From contig NZ_WNZW01000002.1 in assembly GCF_009725165.1 (NCBI RefSeq), forward strand, positions 620,001-684,000: a stretch of DNA of 64,000 nucleotides. The letters run 5' to 3'. The first letter of the stretch is position 1, and each line of letters opens with the position of its first letter. The stretch is from Paenibacillus woosongensis. Its GTDB lineage: Bacteria > Bacillota > Bacilli > Paenibacillales > Paenibacillaceae. A model generated the notes under the pieces. That model saw only the letters and a list, made by a program, of their open reading frames with translations. It had not been told where the DNA came from and did not search any database. Position numbers and translations under genes: made by a program. This document shows positions 56,642 to 64,000 of the stretch, piece after piece.

Positions 56642-57265
56642 GTGAATAATTTTGATGCGATAGCGGGTGAAATTATGAAACAATCCAATCGGGATGAGGA
56701 GCAGCGCAAGGTCAAACATGAGGAGCTTCGCCGAAAAGTAGTTAAGGCCATTGCCGATACGATGGATTTGTACGGGGCAACCCATTCCTTTGGCGAGTTA
56801 TATGGCATTATGTATTTTGAGGACAAGCCGATGACGCTGGAAGAGATGAAGAACCGCATGAATATGAGCAAAAGCAATATGAGCTATGCCGTTCGTTCGC
56901 TCATGACTTCCCAAATGGTCTATAAGCTGCCGGAAAAGGAGCAGCGTAAAGACCTCTATCAGGCGGAGACGAACTTTTTTCTGGCTTTTCAGAATTTTTT
57001 TACGATAAAGCTGCAGCGTGAAATAGATGTGATGACGGAGGCCATTAACGAAGTCCTGCCCGAACTTACAGAAATCATTCTCGACCTTGGCACACCGGAA
57101 GAAGAGCGCCAGCTATGCTTGCAAGATCTTCACAAGCTGCGGCATGCCCTAAGCTATTACACATGGCTCCAGCAGTTCGTTTACGATCTCCGGGAGGGGC
57201 GTTATTTTGATGAAAGCGTGAAAATCGAGCCGGAGAATAGGCCCGAGCCTAACTCTGCGGAATAA
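56642..57265 (+). CDS. GbsR/MarR-family regulator
   Basis: 207 residues from a GTG at 56642; the ATG at 56675, five bases after GGTG, is an equally good start (196 residues). It resembles GbsR-type proteins: winged helix at about 45-105 (FGELYGIMYFEDKPMTLEEM, MNMSKSNMSYAVRSL) and a helical C-terminal dimerisation half. In B. subtilis GbsR senses choline, but no betaine genes are here. It is divergent from the Ugp-like operon and 23 bases upstream of the CobQ-like gene, so it may control both. Ligand unknown. Confidence 0.8.
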   Translation: MNNFDAIAGEIMKQSNRDEEQRKVKHEELRRKVVKAIADTMDLYGATHSFGELYGIMYFEDKPMTLEEMKNRMNMSKSNMSYAVRSLMTSQMVYKLPEKEQRKDLYQAETNFFLAFQNFFTIKLQREIDVMTEAINEVLPELTEIILDLGTPEEERQLCLQDLHKLRHALSYYTWLQQFVYDLREGRYFDESVKIEPENRPEPNSAE

Positions 57266-57288
57266 AAAATAGCGAAGCAGGTGAACCC

Positions 57289-58071
57289 ATGAAATCCTTA
57301 ATGATTCTCGGAACCAGTTCCTCCTGCGGCAAGAGCTTCATCACGGCGGCTCTGCTGCGCGTGCTGCGGAATAAAGGTATTGCTGCCGCCCCCTTTAAGG
57401 CGCAAAATATTTCCTCCAAGTCCTTCACGACCGAAGATGACTGCGAAATCGCTTATTCTACCTATATTCAGGCCTTAAGCGCAGGCGTGGCTCCGGAAGC
57501 GGATATGAATCCCGTTTTGATTAAGCCTGCCTATGACCAGACGCAAATCATTTTAAACGGCAAGTTATTATATACAGGCAGTTATACGAGATACGAGAAT
57601 TTTCTGCCGGAAATCAGAGCTGGCATTGAAAGCTCTTTTCATCGGCTGGCCGCCAAATACGACATTCTCATCATTGAAGGCGCGGGATCAACCGCGGAGA
57701 TTAATTTGGCCAATCAGGACGTAGCTAATATTTATACGGCAAAAATAACGAACTCCCCGCTGCTGCTCGTCTCGGACATTCATTATGGCGGCGTCTTTGC
57801 AGCGATTCACGGCACGATTGATTTATTGGATAAGTCCATCAAGAATCAACTGGGAGGATTCATTATCAATCGCTATCAAGGGCTCAAGGACATTTTGCAG
57901 CCAGGCATAGATGTCCTTGAAAATAAGCATGGCGTCCCCTGTGCCGGAATTTTGCCCTACCAGCATGACCTCATCGTGCCGGACGAGCAGAGCTTTGACC
58001 GTATGGCCGAGTTGTTCGAAGCCAACATCGATCTTGGACGGATCAGCCGTTTGCTGGATGTTGCGTTGTGA
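57289..58071 (+). CDS. CobQ N-domain-like P-loop ATPase lacking the amidotransferase domain
   Basis: 260 residues, ATG behind AGGTGA. The whole protein matches the N-terminal AAA_26 (dethiobiotin-synthetase-like) half of cobyric acid synthase: P-loop GTSSSCGKS, then APFKAQNISSKSF, ADMNPVLIKPAYDQTQ, IIEGAGSTAEINLANQDVAN and GGFIINRYQG. Full CobQ has about 500 residues, with a GATase_3 domain supplying ammonia; here the reading frame stops after the ATPase half and no GATase sequence follows. No other cobalamin genes are nearby. It may amidate or ligate a different acid with free ammonia or a separate partner, or be a decayed CobQ. Conserved motifs argue against decay. Confidence 0.85.
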   Translation: MKSLMILGTSSSCGKSFITAALLRVLRNKGIAAAPFKAQNISSKSFTTEDDCEIAYSTYIQALSAGVAPEADMNPVLIKPAYDQTQIILNGKLLYTGSYTRYENFLPEIRAGIESSFHRLAAKYDILIIEGAGSTAEINLANQDVANIYTAKITNSPLLLVSDIHYGGVFAAIHGTIDLLDKSIKNQLGGFIINRYQGLKDILQPGIDVLENKHGVPCAGILPYQHDLIVPDEQSFDRMAELFEANIDLGRISRLLDVAL

Positions 58072-58123
58072 TTGAAAATAGTGGAAAATTATTGTAATTA
58101 CTACTGCCAGAGGAGAGAATAAG

Positions 58124-58675
58124 ATGACCCGATCGATACTCACCCTATATGTTTTTGCTTTAACCCTGGTCTTTAGTTCCATTCAAGCATATGCATCATC
58201 GTCCCCTGTCTTATTTCAGGATAAGATTCTTGTCGTTGACAATGTAAAAACTGAGATAAGTCTGGCATTAGGAGATAAAATCTCCTCTGAAATCGTTGTT
58301 ACTGGCCAAGATGTCGGTGTTCGTGATTTTTTCAAATTGTTCACAGATGAGGTAGCCTGGGACAATCAAAACAAGGAAGTCATTGTGAAAAACAAGGGGA
58401 AACAACTGGTTATATCACTGTCTGGTAAGGTAACAACACAGGATAATCAGATCATTTTGCCTGATGGCTGGGCCTACCTCGAGGATGGTAAGGCATATTT
58501 AAAATTCCCTTACCTGGCCTACCTATTTGACCGCTATGGAGAATTTGAGTCTGATTCCGAAGAATACCAATGGAAAGAGATGCTTAGCTTCTTAAATATT
58601 GAATATATCGATACCAATAACTCCTCGCCAAAAGACCGCATGGTTCATTCGTTTGTTATGATTAAAGCTAAATGA
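58124..58675 (+). CDS. small secreted protein, stalk-domain-like
   Basis: 183 residues, ATG behind GAGGAGAG. Signal peptide 1-25 (cleavage near AYA). The mature part is beta-rich with phrases like those of copper-amine-oxidase N-type stalk domains (DFFKLFTDEVAWDNQNKEVI, DGWAYLEDGKAYLKFPYLAY). No enzyme motif recognised. It lies 53 bases behind the CobQ-like gene and may be in the same transcript, but its base composition is more AT-rich than its neighbours. Confidence 0.65.
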   Translation: MTRSILTLYVFALTLVFSSIQAYASSSPVLFQDKILVVDNVKTEISLALGDKISSEIVVTGQDVGVRDFFKLFTDEVAWDNQNKEVIVKNKGKQLVISLSGKVTTQDNQIILPDGWAYLEDGKAYLKFPYLAYLFDRYGEFESDSEEYQWKEMLSFLNIEYIDTNNSSPKDRMVHSFVMIKAK

Positions 58676-58681
58676 CACTAA

Positions 58682-58783
58682 AAGTGTACATCTTATTCAG
58701 AGGAACTAAAGATGGATGCAATCCGCCTGCGCGTTGGTGAAAATTGGGTTGTATGTAACAAAGTGGTTACTACGCATGTCTGA
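58682..58783 (+). pseudogene. remnant of an IS3-type transposase OrfA
   Basis: An open stretch of 33 codons without a start reads TSYSEELKMDAIRLRVGEN and then WVVCNKVVTTHV before a stop. The SYSEELKMDAIRLRV part resembles the N-terminal helix-turn-helix start of IS3-family OrfA proteins. It is too short to be functional and is followed 40 bases on by a long palindrome. Interpreted as the eroded end of an insertion element. Confidence 0.45.
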
Positions 58784-58816
58784 AGCGGCAGTCGAAGTTG
58801 CCTTTGATCGCCATAA

Positions 58817-58884
58817 AAATGCACCCCCTAGAAAATTCATCGGTTAAACCAAGGAGGTTTCCAATGTATTCTAAGGGGTGCACT
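58817..58884 (-). terminator. 68-base palindrome: terminator and possible IS-associated inverted repeat
   Basis: Arms AAATGCACCCCCTAGAAAAT and AGGGGTGCACTT (with matching internal bases) flank an inner AAACC / GGTTT hairpin, so nearly the whole 68 bases fold. On the minus strand it is followed by TTTTTATGG and lies 13 bases past the stop of the stalk-domain gene, so it can terminate that gene. The 25-base arms are longer than needed, which suggests a mobile-element origin. Confidence 0.6.
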
Positions 58885-58896
58885 TCAGCCCTAATA

Positions 58897-60420
58897 TTAC
58901 TTCTTCGTTGTGTTGATCGTATTCAAGTTTTTGTCGAATCTCATACCAGGCTTGCCGATGAACACTTCTACCCCGCCGGCCATTGTGAGTGTCCGTTTGT
59001 ATTCTCTAATCAGAATCGATCGGCCATCCAGCGTGAACACCTTGTCCACGTATTGCGAGACATCTTGTCCGTTATAGCCGTCATCCAATATTTTAAACAG
59101 GTTCTCCCCCTTGTTGGGCAGGAAAAATTTAAACAGCTCTCGCGCCACATAGGGAATTTTATCGGACTCCGGGTCATCCTCGCCTCCGCTCCAATATTTA
59201 AAGTAAATACTGGCTAGTACCGCGGGCTTGGTTCCTGTATTAACTCGAATAGCATATGATTCAGCTCTCTGTCCAGATGGATTGCCGTAAGGAATAAAAA
59301 ACATTTGATGGAAGTATAGCTCTTCCTGGAGAATCTTTAGGTTCTTGTTCATGTCGTTAGTAGCCTTGGATTTAATCTTTGGCGGCATCCAGCCGTAAGG
59401 AGGCTTATAGGGCAGATCGTATGCCGGCTTGCTTGCCGGGATTTTACCGACGTAAATGATTTGCTTTTGAGCTTCCTTGCGAACCTCCACGGGATATTTT
59501 GAGATACTCTGGTAGAAATCATACGGTACATACATATTGTTATTGATTTGCAGCACCGGGGCTGATATGGGCTGTCCATCCTCGGCTTTTTTCTGGGCAG
59601 TATAAATAGCTGTGGGTTTGCCGGAAACCTTGATGACAGAATCGTTCAACCTCGATTCTATGACCTGCTCGTTTGCAAGCCGGAACCGGCTCAAAGAAGA
59701 GTCCCAATTCCGAATATCTTCCACTGTGTATCCCTGCTCCATTTTTCCGCCCATTTCCCATACAGGAGTAGCGATCGGAACGTACAGAATGCCATCAACC
59801 TCATAGACGGAGCCTTGGCGAGGAAGCTCCACCCCATTCACCCGAACAACCGCCTTGCTCTCTAAGGATACAAGCTTAGACGTATCGATCGTGTTCGCCG
59901 CCTTTGGAACATCCCCTATCGTAACAACCTTATGGGTACCCTCCTCAGTAACCTGGATCGGGATATCCAATGCAGTGGAAAAGAAATCATACGGTACGTA
60001 AAACTCGCCCCGTTGACCGCCTATAGGGGTAACGGGATGCCCGCTAGCTGATTTTTGACCGGTAATCGCCAGGATGCTCTGGTCGCTTGCAACTGCAAAC
60101 GCCCTGGCAGCAGCCGTTTGTATCTCCTGTTTACCAGGCATAAGAATCCTCGCTTGGCTGCCGTTATCCAGATATTCGACTTTCCCGCCGAGCCGTTCGG
60201 CGATGAACGATAGTGGAGCATACCATACGCCATCGCTCTGAAGCATCGATCCTTTCAACGGATTTCCAGCCTGATCATAAACGAGAAAACGATACGGATC
60301 GATGTGCTTGACAGCCTCTTCCTTTGCCGCTGCATGCGATGAATCGACCGCGGAGGCGATTGGAGTAAGTAGAAGGATTGACGCGATAACCATTAGAAGC
60401 ACTTTTACCCTTAACTTCAA
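58897..60420 (-). CDS. secreted stalk-domain (copper-amine-oxidase N-type) protein
   Basis: 507 residues from a TTG start nine bases after GGAGG. Signal peptide 1-26 (cleavage near ASA). Three beta-rich stalk-type domains follow (about 42-150, 165-215, 225-320), marked by repeated VWYAPLSFIAERLGG, EFYVPYDFFSTALD and NMYVPYDFYQSISKY phrases. A C-terminal region (about 345-507; LYFHQMFFIPYGNPSG, YFKYWSGGEDDPES) has no recognised family. Probably wall-associated, with a structural or binding role; no catalytic motif. Confidence 0.75.
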   Translation of the reverse strand: MKLRVKVLLMVIASILLLTPIASAVDSSHAAAKEEAVKHIDPYRFLVYDQAGNPLKGSMLQSDGVWYAPLSFIAERLGGKVEYLDNGSQARILMPGKQEIQTAAARAFAVASDQSILAITGQKSASGHPVTPIGGQRGEFYVPYDFFSTALDIPIQVTEEGTHKVVTIGDVPKAANTIDTSKLVSLESKAVVRVNGVELPRQGSVYEVDGILYVPIATPVWEMGGKMEQGYTVEDIRNWDSSLSRFRLANEQVIESRLNDSVIKVSGKPTAIYTAQKKAEDGQPISAPVLQINNNMYVPYDFYQSISKYPVEVRKEAQKQIIYVGKIPASKPAYDLPYKPPYGWMPPKIKSKATNDMNKNLKILQEELYFHQMFFIPYGNPSGQRAESYAIRVNTGTKPAVLASIYFKYWSGGEDDPESDKIPYVARELFKFFLPNKGENLFKILDDGYNGQDVSQYVDKVFTLDGRSILIREYKRTLTMAGGVEVFIGKPGMRFDKNLNTINTTKK

Positions 60421-60496
60421 AGTTCTTAACCTCCATGTCTGCTATGTACTTTTATTTTGTCATCTGGACGAAAGACGGCCTAGATGACTAATTTAT

Positions 60497-60524
60497 TTTA
60501 TAGGAGATTTGTCCTATTTGACAA
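60497..60524 (-). promoter_or_regulatory. promoter of the stalk-domain gene
   Basis: On the minus strand -35 TTGTCA, 16 bases, -10 TATAAA, about 75 bases before the TTG start. Confidence 0.55.
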
Positions 60525-60586
60525 CATATTCCTCATAATAAAAGTGAACCCTCCTTCTGCCGAGGAACACAAGTGCCACCACAAAT

Positions 60587-60672
60587 AAGTTTGATTTTTA
60601 TAAAAAGAGTAGGTTTATTGTAAATACGAAAGCCGCCTCTCCTTGTTATACTCTCTTCTGAAAGCGGATTCA
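60587..60672 (+). promoter_or_regulatory. promoter module P4 of the araEGH operon
   Basis: A segment ending TTTTTATAAAAAG (60595-60607) matches the right half of the shared 21-bp element, in the same orientation. A -10 TATACT lies at 60647-60652 with no good -35 (best match ATACGA near 60624), so an activator is likely needed. A near-perfect cre, TGAAAGCGGATTCA, lies at 60659-60672, six bases after the -10. The layout parallels P1-P3 but without a clear inverted downstream copy. An AraT-type regulator and CcpA are the predicted controls. Confidence 0.65.
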
Positions 60673-60709
60673 TAGAGGACTTCAATTTATAAACAGGGGG
60701 TAAGCGGGC

Positions 60710-61798
60710 ATGAAAAAAACGACATTATTGCTGCTGACGTTCGTACTGGCATTAACTTTGACGGCTTGCGGAAGCAAGGATAACAGCGGCGGATCGACGA
60801 AAGGCGAGAAAGGCACAGTCGGAATTGCGATGCCGACGAAATCATCGGAGCGCTGGGTGAACGACGGCAACAACATGGTGAAGGAGTTCCAACAGCAGGG
60901 TTACGGCACGGATCTGCAATACGGCGAGGACGTCGTAGAGAATCAGGTATCCCAAATCGAGAACATGATCACCAAAGGCGTGGATCTGCTCGTCATCGCG
61001 TCGATCGACGGCGCGGCCATTACCGAGGTGCTGCAAAAAGCGCATGATCAAGGCATCAAGGTCATCGCCTATGACCGCCTGATCATGAACAGCGAATATG
61101 TAGATTACTACGCCACCTTCGACAACTTCAAGGTCGGCGTGCAGCAGGCCTCTTATATCGAGGAGAAGCTTGGCCTGAAGGAAGGCAAAGGGCCGTTCAA
61201 TATCGAGCTGTTCGGCGGCTCGCCGGACGATAACAACGCTTATTTCTTCTATAACGGCGCGATGTCCATTCTTCAGCCGTACATCGATTCCGGCAAGCTG
61301 GTCGTGCGCAGCAATCAGACAAAAATGGAGCAAATCGCCACCCTGCGCTGGGACGGGGCTACCGCTCAGGCGCGCATGGATAATCTGCTGAGCGCTCACT
61401 ATGCGACAGAGAACGTCGATGCGGTTCTCTCCCCTTATGACGGCATCAGCATCGGAATCCTCTCTTCCCTGAAAGGCGTCGGATACGGCTCCGGCAATAA
61501 GCCAATGCCGATCGTTACCGGACAGGATGCCGAGCTGGCTTCAATCAAATCAATTCTGGCCGGCGAGCAGACGCAAACGGTCTTCAAGGATACGCGCGAG
61601 CTGGCAAAGAAAGCCGTGGGCATGGCCCTCAGCATTCTCGAAGGCACGGAAGCCGAGGTCAACGATACGGAAACCTATGACAACGGCGTGAAAGTCGTTC
61701 CTTCCTACCTGCTGGAGCCAAAATCGGTAGACAAGGACAACATTGAGCAGGAATTAGTAGAGACCGGCTACTATACCAAAGAGGAATTGGGACTGTAA
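60710..61798 (+). CDS. AraE-like monosaccharide-binding lipoprotein (CUT2)
   Basis: 362 residues, ATG behind GGGGGTAAG. Lipoprotein signal (lipobox LTAC), then a type-1 sugar-binding fold: [64 protein letters not shown]. It resembles ChvE/XylF-type proteins for L-arabinose, xylose or galactose. Followed by a two-domain ATPase and a permease, the order of araEGH in Geobacillus stearothermophilus, where the system imports L-arabinose under AraPST control. Here the araPST-like genes lie 12 kb upstream. Confidence 0.9.
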   Translation: MKKTTLLLLTFVLALTLTACGSKDNSGGSTKGEKGTVGIAMPTKSSERWVNDGNNMVKEFQQQGYGTDLQYGEDVVENQVSQIENMITKGVDLLVIASIDGAAITEVLQKAHDQGIKVIAYDRLIMNSEYVDYYATFDNFKVGVQQASYIEEKLGLKEGKGPFNIELFGGSPDDNNAYFFYNGAMSILQPYIDSGKLVVRSNQTKMEQIATLRWDGATAQARMDNLLSAHYATENVDAVLSPYDGISIGILSSLKGVGYGSGNKPMPIVTGQDAELASIKSILAGEQTQTVFKDTRELAKKAVGMALSILEGTEAEVNDTETYDNGVKVVPSYLLEPKSVDKDNIEQELVETGYYTKEELGL

Positions 61799-61822
61799 GT
61801 TGGTGAACGCAAACGGCATATA

Positions 61823-61849
61823 CGGCGGTGGCCTTTCCGGCCTCCGCTG
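61823..61849 (+). other. hairpin between araE-like and araG-like genes
   Basis: CGGCGGTGGCC pairs with GGCCTCCGCTG (one mismatch, one G-U) around TTTCC, followed by a short TCCTTTG. It probably protects the binding-protein mRNA end or lowers downstream expression, giving excess binding protein. Confidence 0.55.
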
Positions 61850-61890
61850 TCCTTTGTACTCGAATGGAGACGAAAGGCTTGGTGAGAACT

Positions 61891-63420
61891 GTGAGTGACT
61901 TCATTTTGGAGATGAGAGGAATTACAAAGACATTTCCGGGCGTCAAGGCCTTGGAAAATGTGAATTTGAAGGTCAAGGAAGGCGAAGTCCACGCCCTCTG
62001 CGGGGAGAACGGCGCCGGCAAATCCACGCTGATGAAGGTGCTGAGCGGCGTCTATCCGCATGGCTCGTATGAGGGCGATATTTTGTTCCGAGGTAAGGTA
62101 TGCGAATTCAAGGATATTAAGCAGAGCGAGAGCCTGGGCATCGTCATCATTCACCAGGAGCTGGCTTTGATCCCCTATCTATCCATCGCGGAAAATATTT
62201 TTCTCGGCAACGAGCAAACCAAGCGGGGCGTCATCAACTGGAACGAAACCACCGTCAAAACAAAGGAGCTGCTGGCCACGGTGGGGCTTGAAGAATCCCC
62301 CAACACCCATGTGGTCCAGATCGGAGTCGGCAAGCAGCAGCTTGTGGAAATTGCCAAGGCGCTCTCCAAGAAGGTGAAGCTGCTCATTCTGGATGAGCCG
62401 ACGGCCGCTCTCAACGAGGATGACAGCGAAAATCTGCTGAACCTGATCCTGGAGCTCAAAAAGCAGGGCATTTCCTCGATCATCATTTCCCACAAGCTGA
62501 ATGAAATCGAGAAGGTCGCGGATTCGATTACGATTCTGCGGGACGGCAAGACCATTCAGACGCTGGACATGCGCAAGGATCAGGTGACGGAGGATGTCAT
62601 CATCAAAGGAATGGTCGGCCGGGATCTCACAAACCGTTATCCGGAGCGTGTACCGAACATCGGGGAAAAACTGTTTGAAGTGCAGAACTGGCAGGTCGAT
62701 CATCCTCAGCAGGAAGGCCGCAAAATGCTGGACGACATCAACATCCATATCCGGCGCGGCGAAATTGTCGGCGTGGCCGGACTGATGGGGGCAGGAAGAA
62801 CGGAGCTCGCAATGAGTATTTTCGGCAAGTCCTATGGGAAGAACATCCAGGGCAAGCTGCTGCTGCACGGGAAGGAGATCCGGCTGAACGATATCAGCAC
62901 CGCGATCCAGCATGGCATCGCCTACGTGACGGAAGATCGCAAGGACTACGGTCTCGTGTTGATCGACGATATCAAGCGGAATATTTCTCTCGCCAATTTG
63001 AGCAAGCTGTCCCGCCGCGGTGTGATTAATGAGAGCGAAGAAGTGCTGGTCGCCGAGGAGTATCGGCAGAAATTAAAGATCAAGACGCCAAGCATTCTGC
63101 AGAAAACGGTCAATTTAAGCGGAGGCAACCAACAGAAGGTCGTCCTCAGCAAATGGATCTACGCGCAGCCGGAAATTCTCATTTTGGACGAACCCACCCG
63201 CGGCATTGACGTCGGCGCCAAATACGAAATCTATTCCATCGTCAATCAGCTGGCGGATGAAGGCAAAGGCATTCTGTTCATATCCTCGGAGCTTCCCGAA
63301 CTGCTCGGCATGTGCGACCGTATCTATGTCATGAGCGAAGGACGCATTACCGGTGAAGTCCAGCGCGAGGACGCCACCCAGGAAGTACTGATGAAATCCA
63401 TGACTCGAGGCAGGGGGTAA
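61891..63420 (+). CDS. AraG-like sugar ABC ATPase (two nucleotide-binding domains)
   Basis: About 509 residues from the GTG at 61891, behind TTGGTGAG; the frame is also open from 61828 but without a ribosome binding site, and that part contains the intercistronic hairpin. Domain 1: Walker [10 protein letters not shown], Walker [12 protein letters not shown]; its signature is the atypical [15 protein letters not shown] common in this family. Domain 2: degenerate Walker A ([11 protein letters not shown]), signature [14 protein letters not shown], Walker [13 protein letters not shown]. This matches the RbsA/XylG/AraG family that powers CUT2 importers at the membrane. Confidence 0.93.
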   Translation: MSDFILEMRGITKTFPGVKALENVNLKVKEGEVHALCGENGAGKSTLMKVLSGVYPHGSYEGDILFRGKVCEFKDIKQSESLGIVIIHQELALIPYLSIAENIFLGNEQTKRGVINWNETTVKTKELLATVGLEESPNTHVVQIGVGKQQLVEIAKALSKKVKLLILDEPTAALNEDDSENLLNLILELKKQGISSIIISHKLNEIEKVADSITILRDGKTIQTLDMRKDQVTEDVIIKGMVGRDLTNRYPERVPNIGEKLFEVQNWQVDHPQQEGRKMLDDINIHIRRGEIVGVAGLMGAGRTELAMSIFGKSYGKNIQGKLLLHGKEIRLNDISTAIQHGIAYVTEDRKDYGLVLIDDIKRNISLANLSKLSRRGVINESEEVLVAEEYRQKLKIKTPSILQKTVNLSGGNQQKVVLSKWIYAQPEILILDEPTRGIDVGAKYEIYSIVNQLADEGKGILFISSELPELLGMCDRIYVMSEGRITGEVQREDATQEVLMKSMTRGRG

Positions 63421-63430
63421 GGAGATGCAA

Positions 63431-64000
63431 ATGATTAGCGAGCTTTTCAAAAAAAATATCCGCCAGTACGGCATGATTATCGCTCTTGTATTCATCACGG
63501 TCTTATTTCAAATTCTAACCGACGGCATTCTGCTGAAGCCGCTTAACGTAACCAACCTGATATTGCAAAACAGTTACATTCTCGTGCTGGCCATCGGGAT
63601 GGTGCTGGTCATCATTACGGGACATATCGACCTGTCGGTCGGCTCCATCGCGGCGTTTATCGGGGCGCTGGCGGCCATCATGATGGTCGACATGCAGCTG
63701 CCTCCCTTTCTCGCCGTTATTATATCGCTGGGCGTCGGGGCGCTAATCGGCGCGTGGCAGGGCTTCTGGATTGCTTATGTAAGGATTCCCGCTTTTATCG
63801 TCACCTTGGCCGGGATGCTGCTGTTCCGCGGTCTAACCATGATTATTCTGAACGGCCAATCGATCTCGCCGTTTCCGAAGTCGTTCCAGAAGATCAGCTC
63901 CGGATTTCTGCCGGACTGGTTCGGAGGCGAGAGCATTCACATCCTGACGATCGTCCTTGGCGCCATCCTCTCCCTGCTCGTCATTTGGCAGGAATGGAAG
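63431..64000 (+). CDS. AraH-like CUT2 permease, 3' end beyond the window
   Basis: 190 codons to the window edge, without a stop. The ATG at 63431 is chosen because AAGGAG lies six bases before it; the ATG at 63425 touches that site. Membrane segments are evident (YGMIIALVFITVLFQIL; YILVLAIGMVLVIITG). The family hallmark GHIDLSVGSIAAFIGALAA is present, followed by VRIPAFIVTLAGMLLFRGLT. It belongs to the RbsC/XylH/AraH (BPD_transp_2) family and completes the araEGH-type L-arabinose importer. About half of the usual length is missing. Confidence 0.92.
   Translation, partial: MISELFKKNIRQYGMIIALVFITVLFQILTDGILLKPLNVTNLILQNSYILVLAIGMVLVIITGHIDLSVGSIAAFIGALAAIMMVDMQLPPFLAVIISLGVGALIGAWQGFWIAYVRIPAFIVTLAGMLLFRGLTMIILNGQSISPFPKSFQKISSGFLPDWFGGESIHILTIVLGAILSLLVIWQEWK

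Overview
The window looks like a chromosomal stretch of a Paenibacillus-type Firmicute. The signs are strong AGGAGG-type ribosome binding sites with frequent TTG/GTG starts, lipoprotein sugar-binding proteins, YesM/YesN two-component systems, an SLH surface protein, copper-amine-oxidase 'stalk' domains, and many CUT1 importers without their own ATPase. No rRNA, tRNA, CRISPR array or intact insertion sequence was seen. Most genes point left (minus strand). The theme is harvesting plant cell-wall hemicellulose and pectin side chains, above all L-arabinose polymers.

Layout. 0-5 kb: a frameshifted alginate-lyase-family gene, a lipoprotein VanX-like dipeptidase and a GH95 glycosidase. 5-10.6 kb: a YesM-type sensor kinase followed by an LplB/LplC/lipoprotein importer. 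11-22 kb: GH31 alpha-xylosidase, AraC regulator, GH3 enzyme with an inserted domain, a YesN-type response regulator with no adjacent kinase, GH127 beta-L-arabinofuranosidase, and another AraC regulator. 23-35 kb: a leftward arabinan operon (AraN/P/Q-like importer, lipoprotein GH43 endo-arabinanase, cytoplasmic GH43, GH51, then a 1510-residue SLH-anchored GH43 protein). 35-40.3 kb: GH51 plus a second CUT1 importer. 41.4-43 kb: another lipoprotein GH43 arabinanase. 43.4-48.7 kb: an ArsR-type regulator with a large C-terminal domain, then a three-gene sugar-sensing system resembling Geobacillus AraPST. 49-60.4 kb: an unrelated insert (SH3b protein, AMIN amidase, CUT1/Ugp-like operon with HAD phosphatase, SMR transporter and metallophosphoesterase, GbsR-like regulator with an amidotransferase-less CobQ-like protein, stalk-domain proteins, an IS remnant). 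60.7-64 kb: an araEGH-type monosaccharide ABC importer, cut by the window end.

How it works together (inference from families and order): surface and lipoprotein GH43 arabinanases cut arabinan to oligomers; CUT1 importers take these in, probably powered by a shared MsmX-type ATPase elsewhere; GH43 and GH51 enzymes release L-arabinose. Free arabinose is sensed outside by the AraPST-like system, which probably controls the araEGH importer. The GH31/GH3/GH95/GH127 set would dismantle xyloglucan-like or arabinosylated side chains.

The most striking non-coding signal is a promoter module repeated in front of three arabinan transcription units, and in part in front of araE: a 21-bp AT-rich element ending ATAAAAAG, 15 bp, -35, 17 bp, -10, a CcpA cre over the expected start of transcription, then 17 bp on, in the three arabinan units, an inverted copy of the 21-bp element. 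Centre-to-centre distance is 101 bp in all three. The same element lies over the -10 box of the ArsR-type regulator gene, which makes that protein the leading candidate to bind it.
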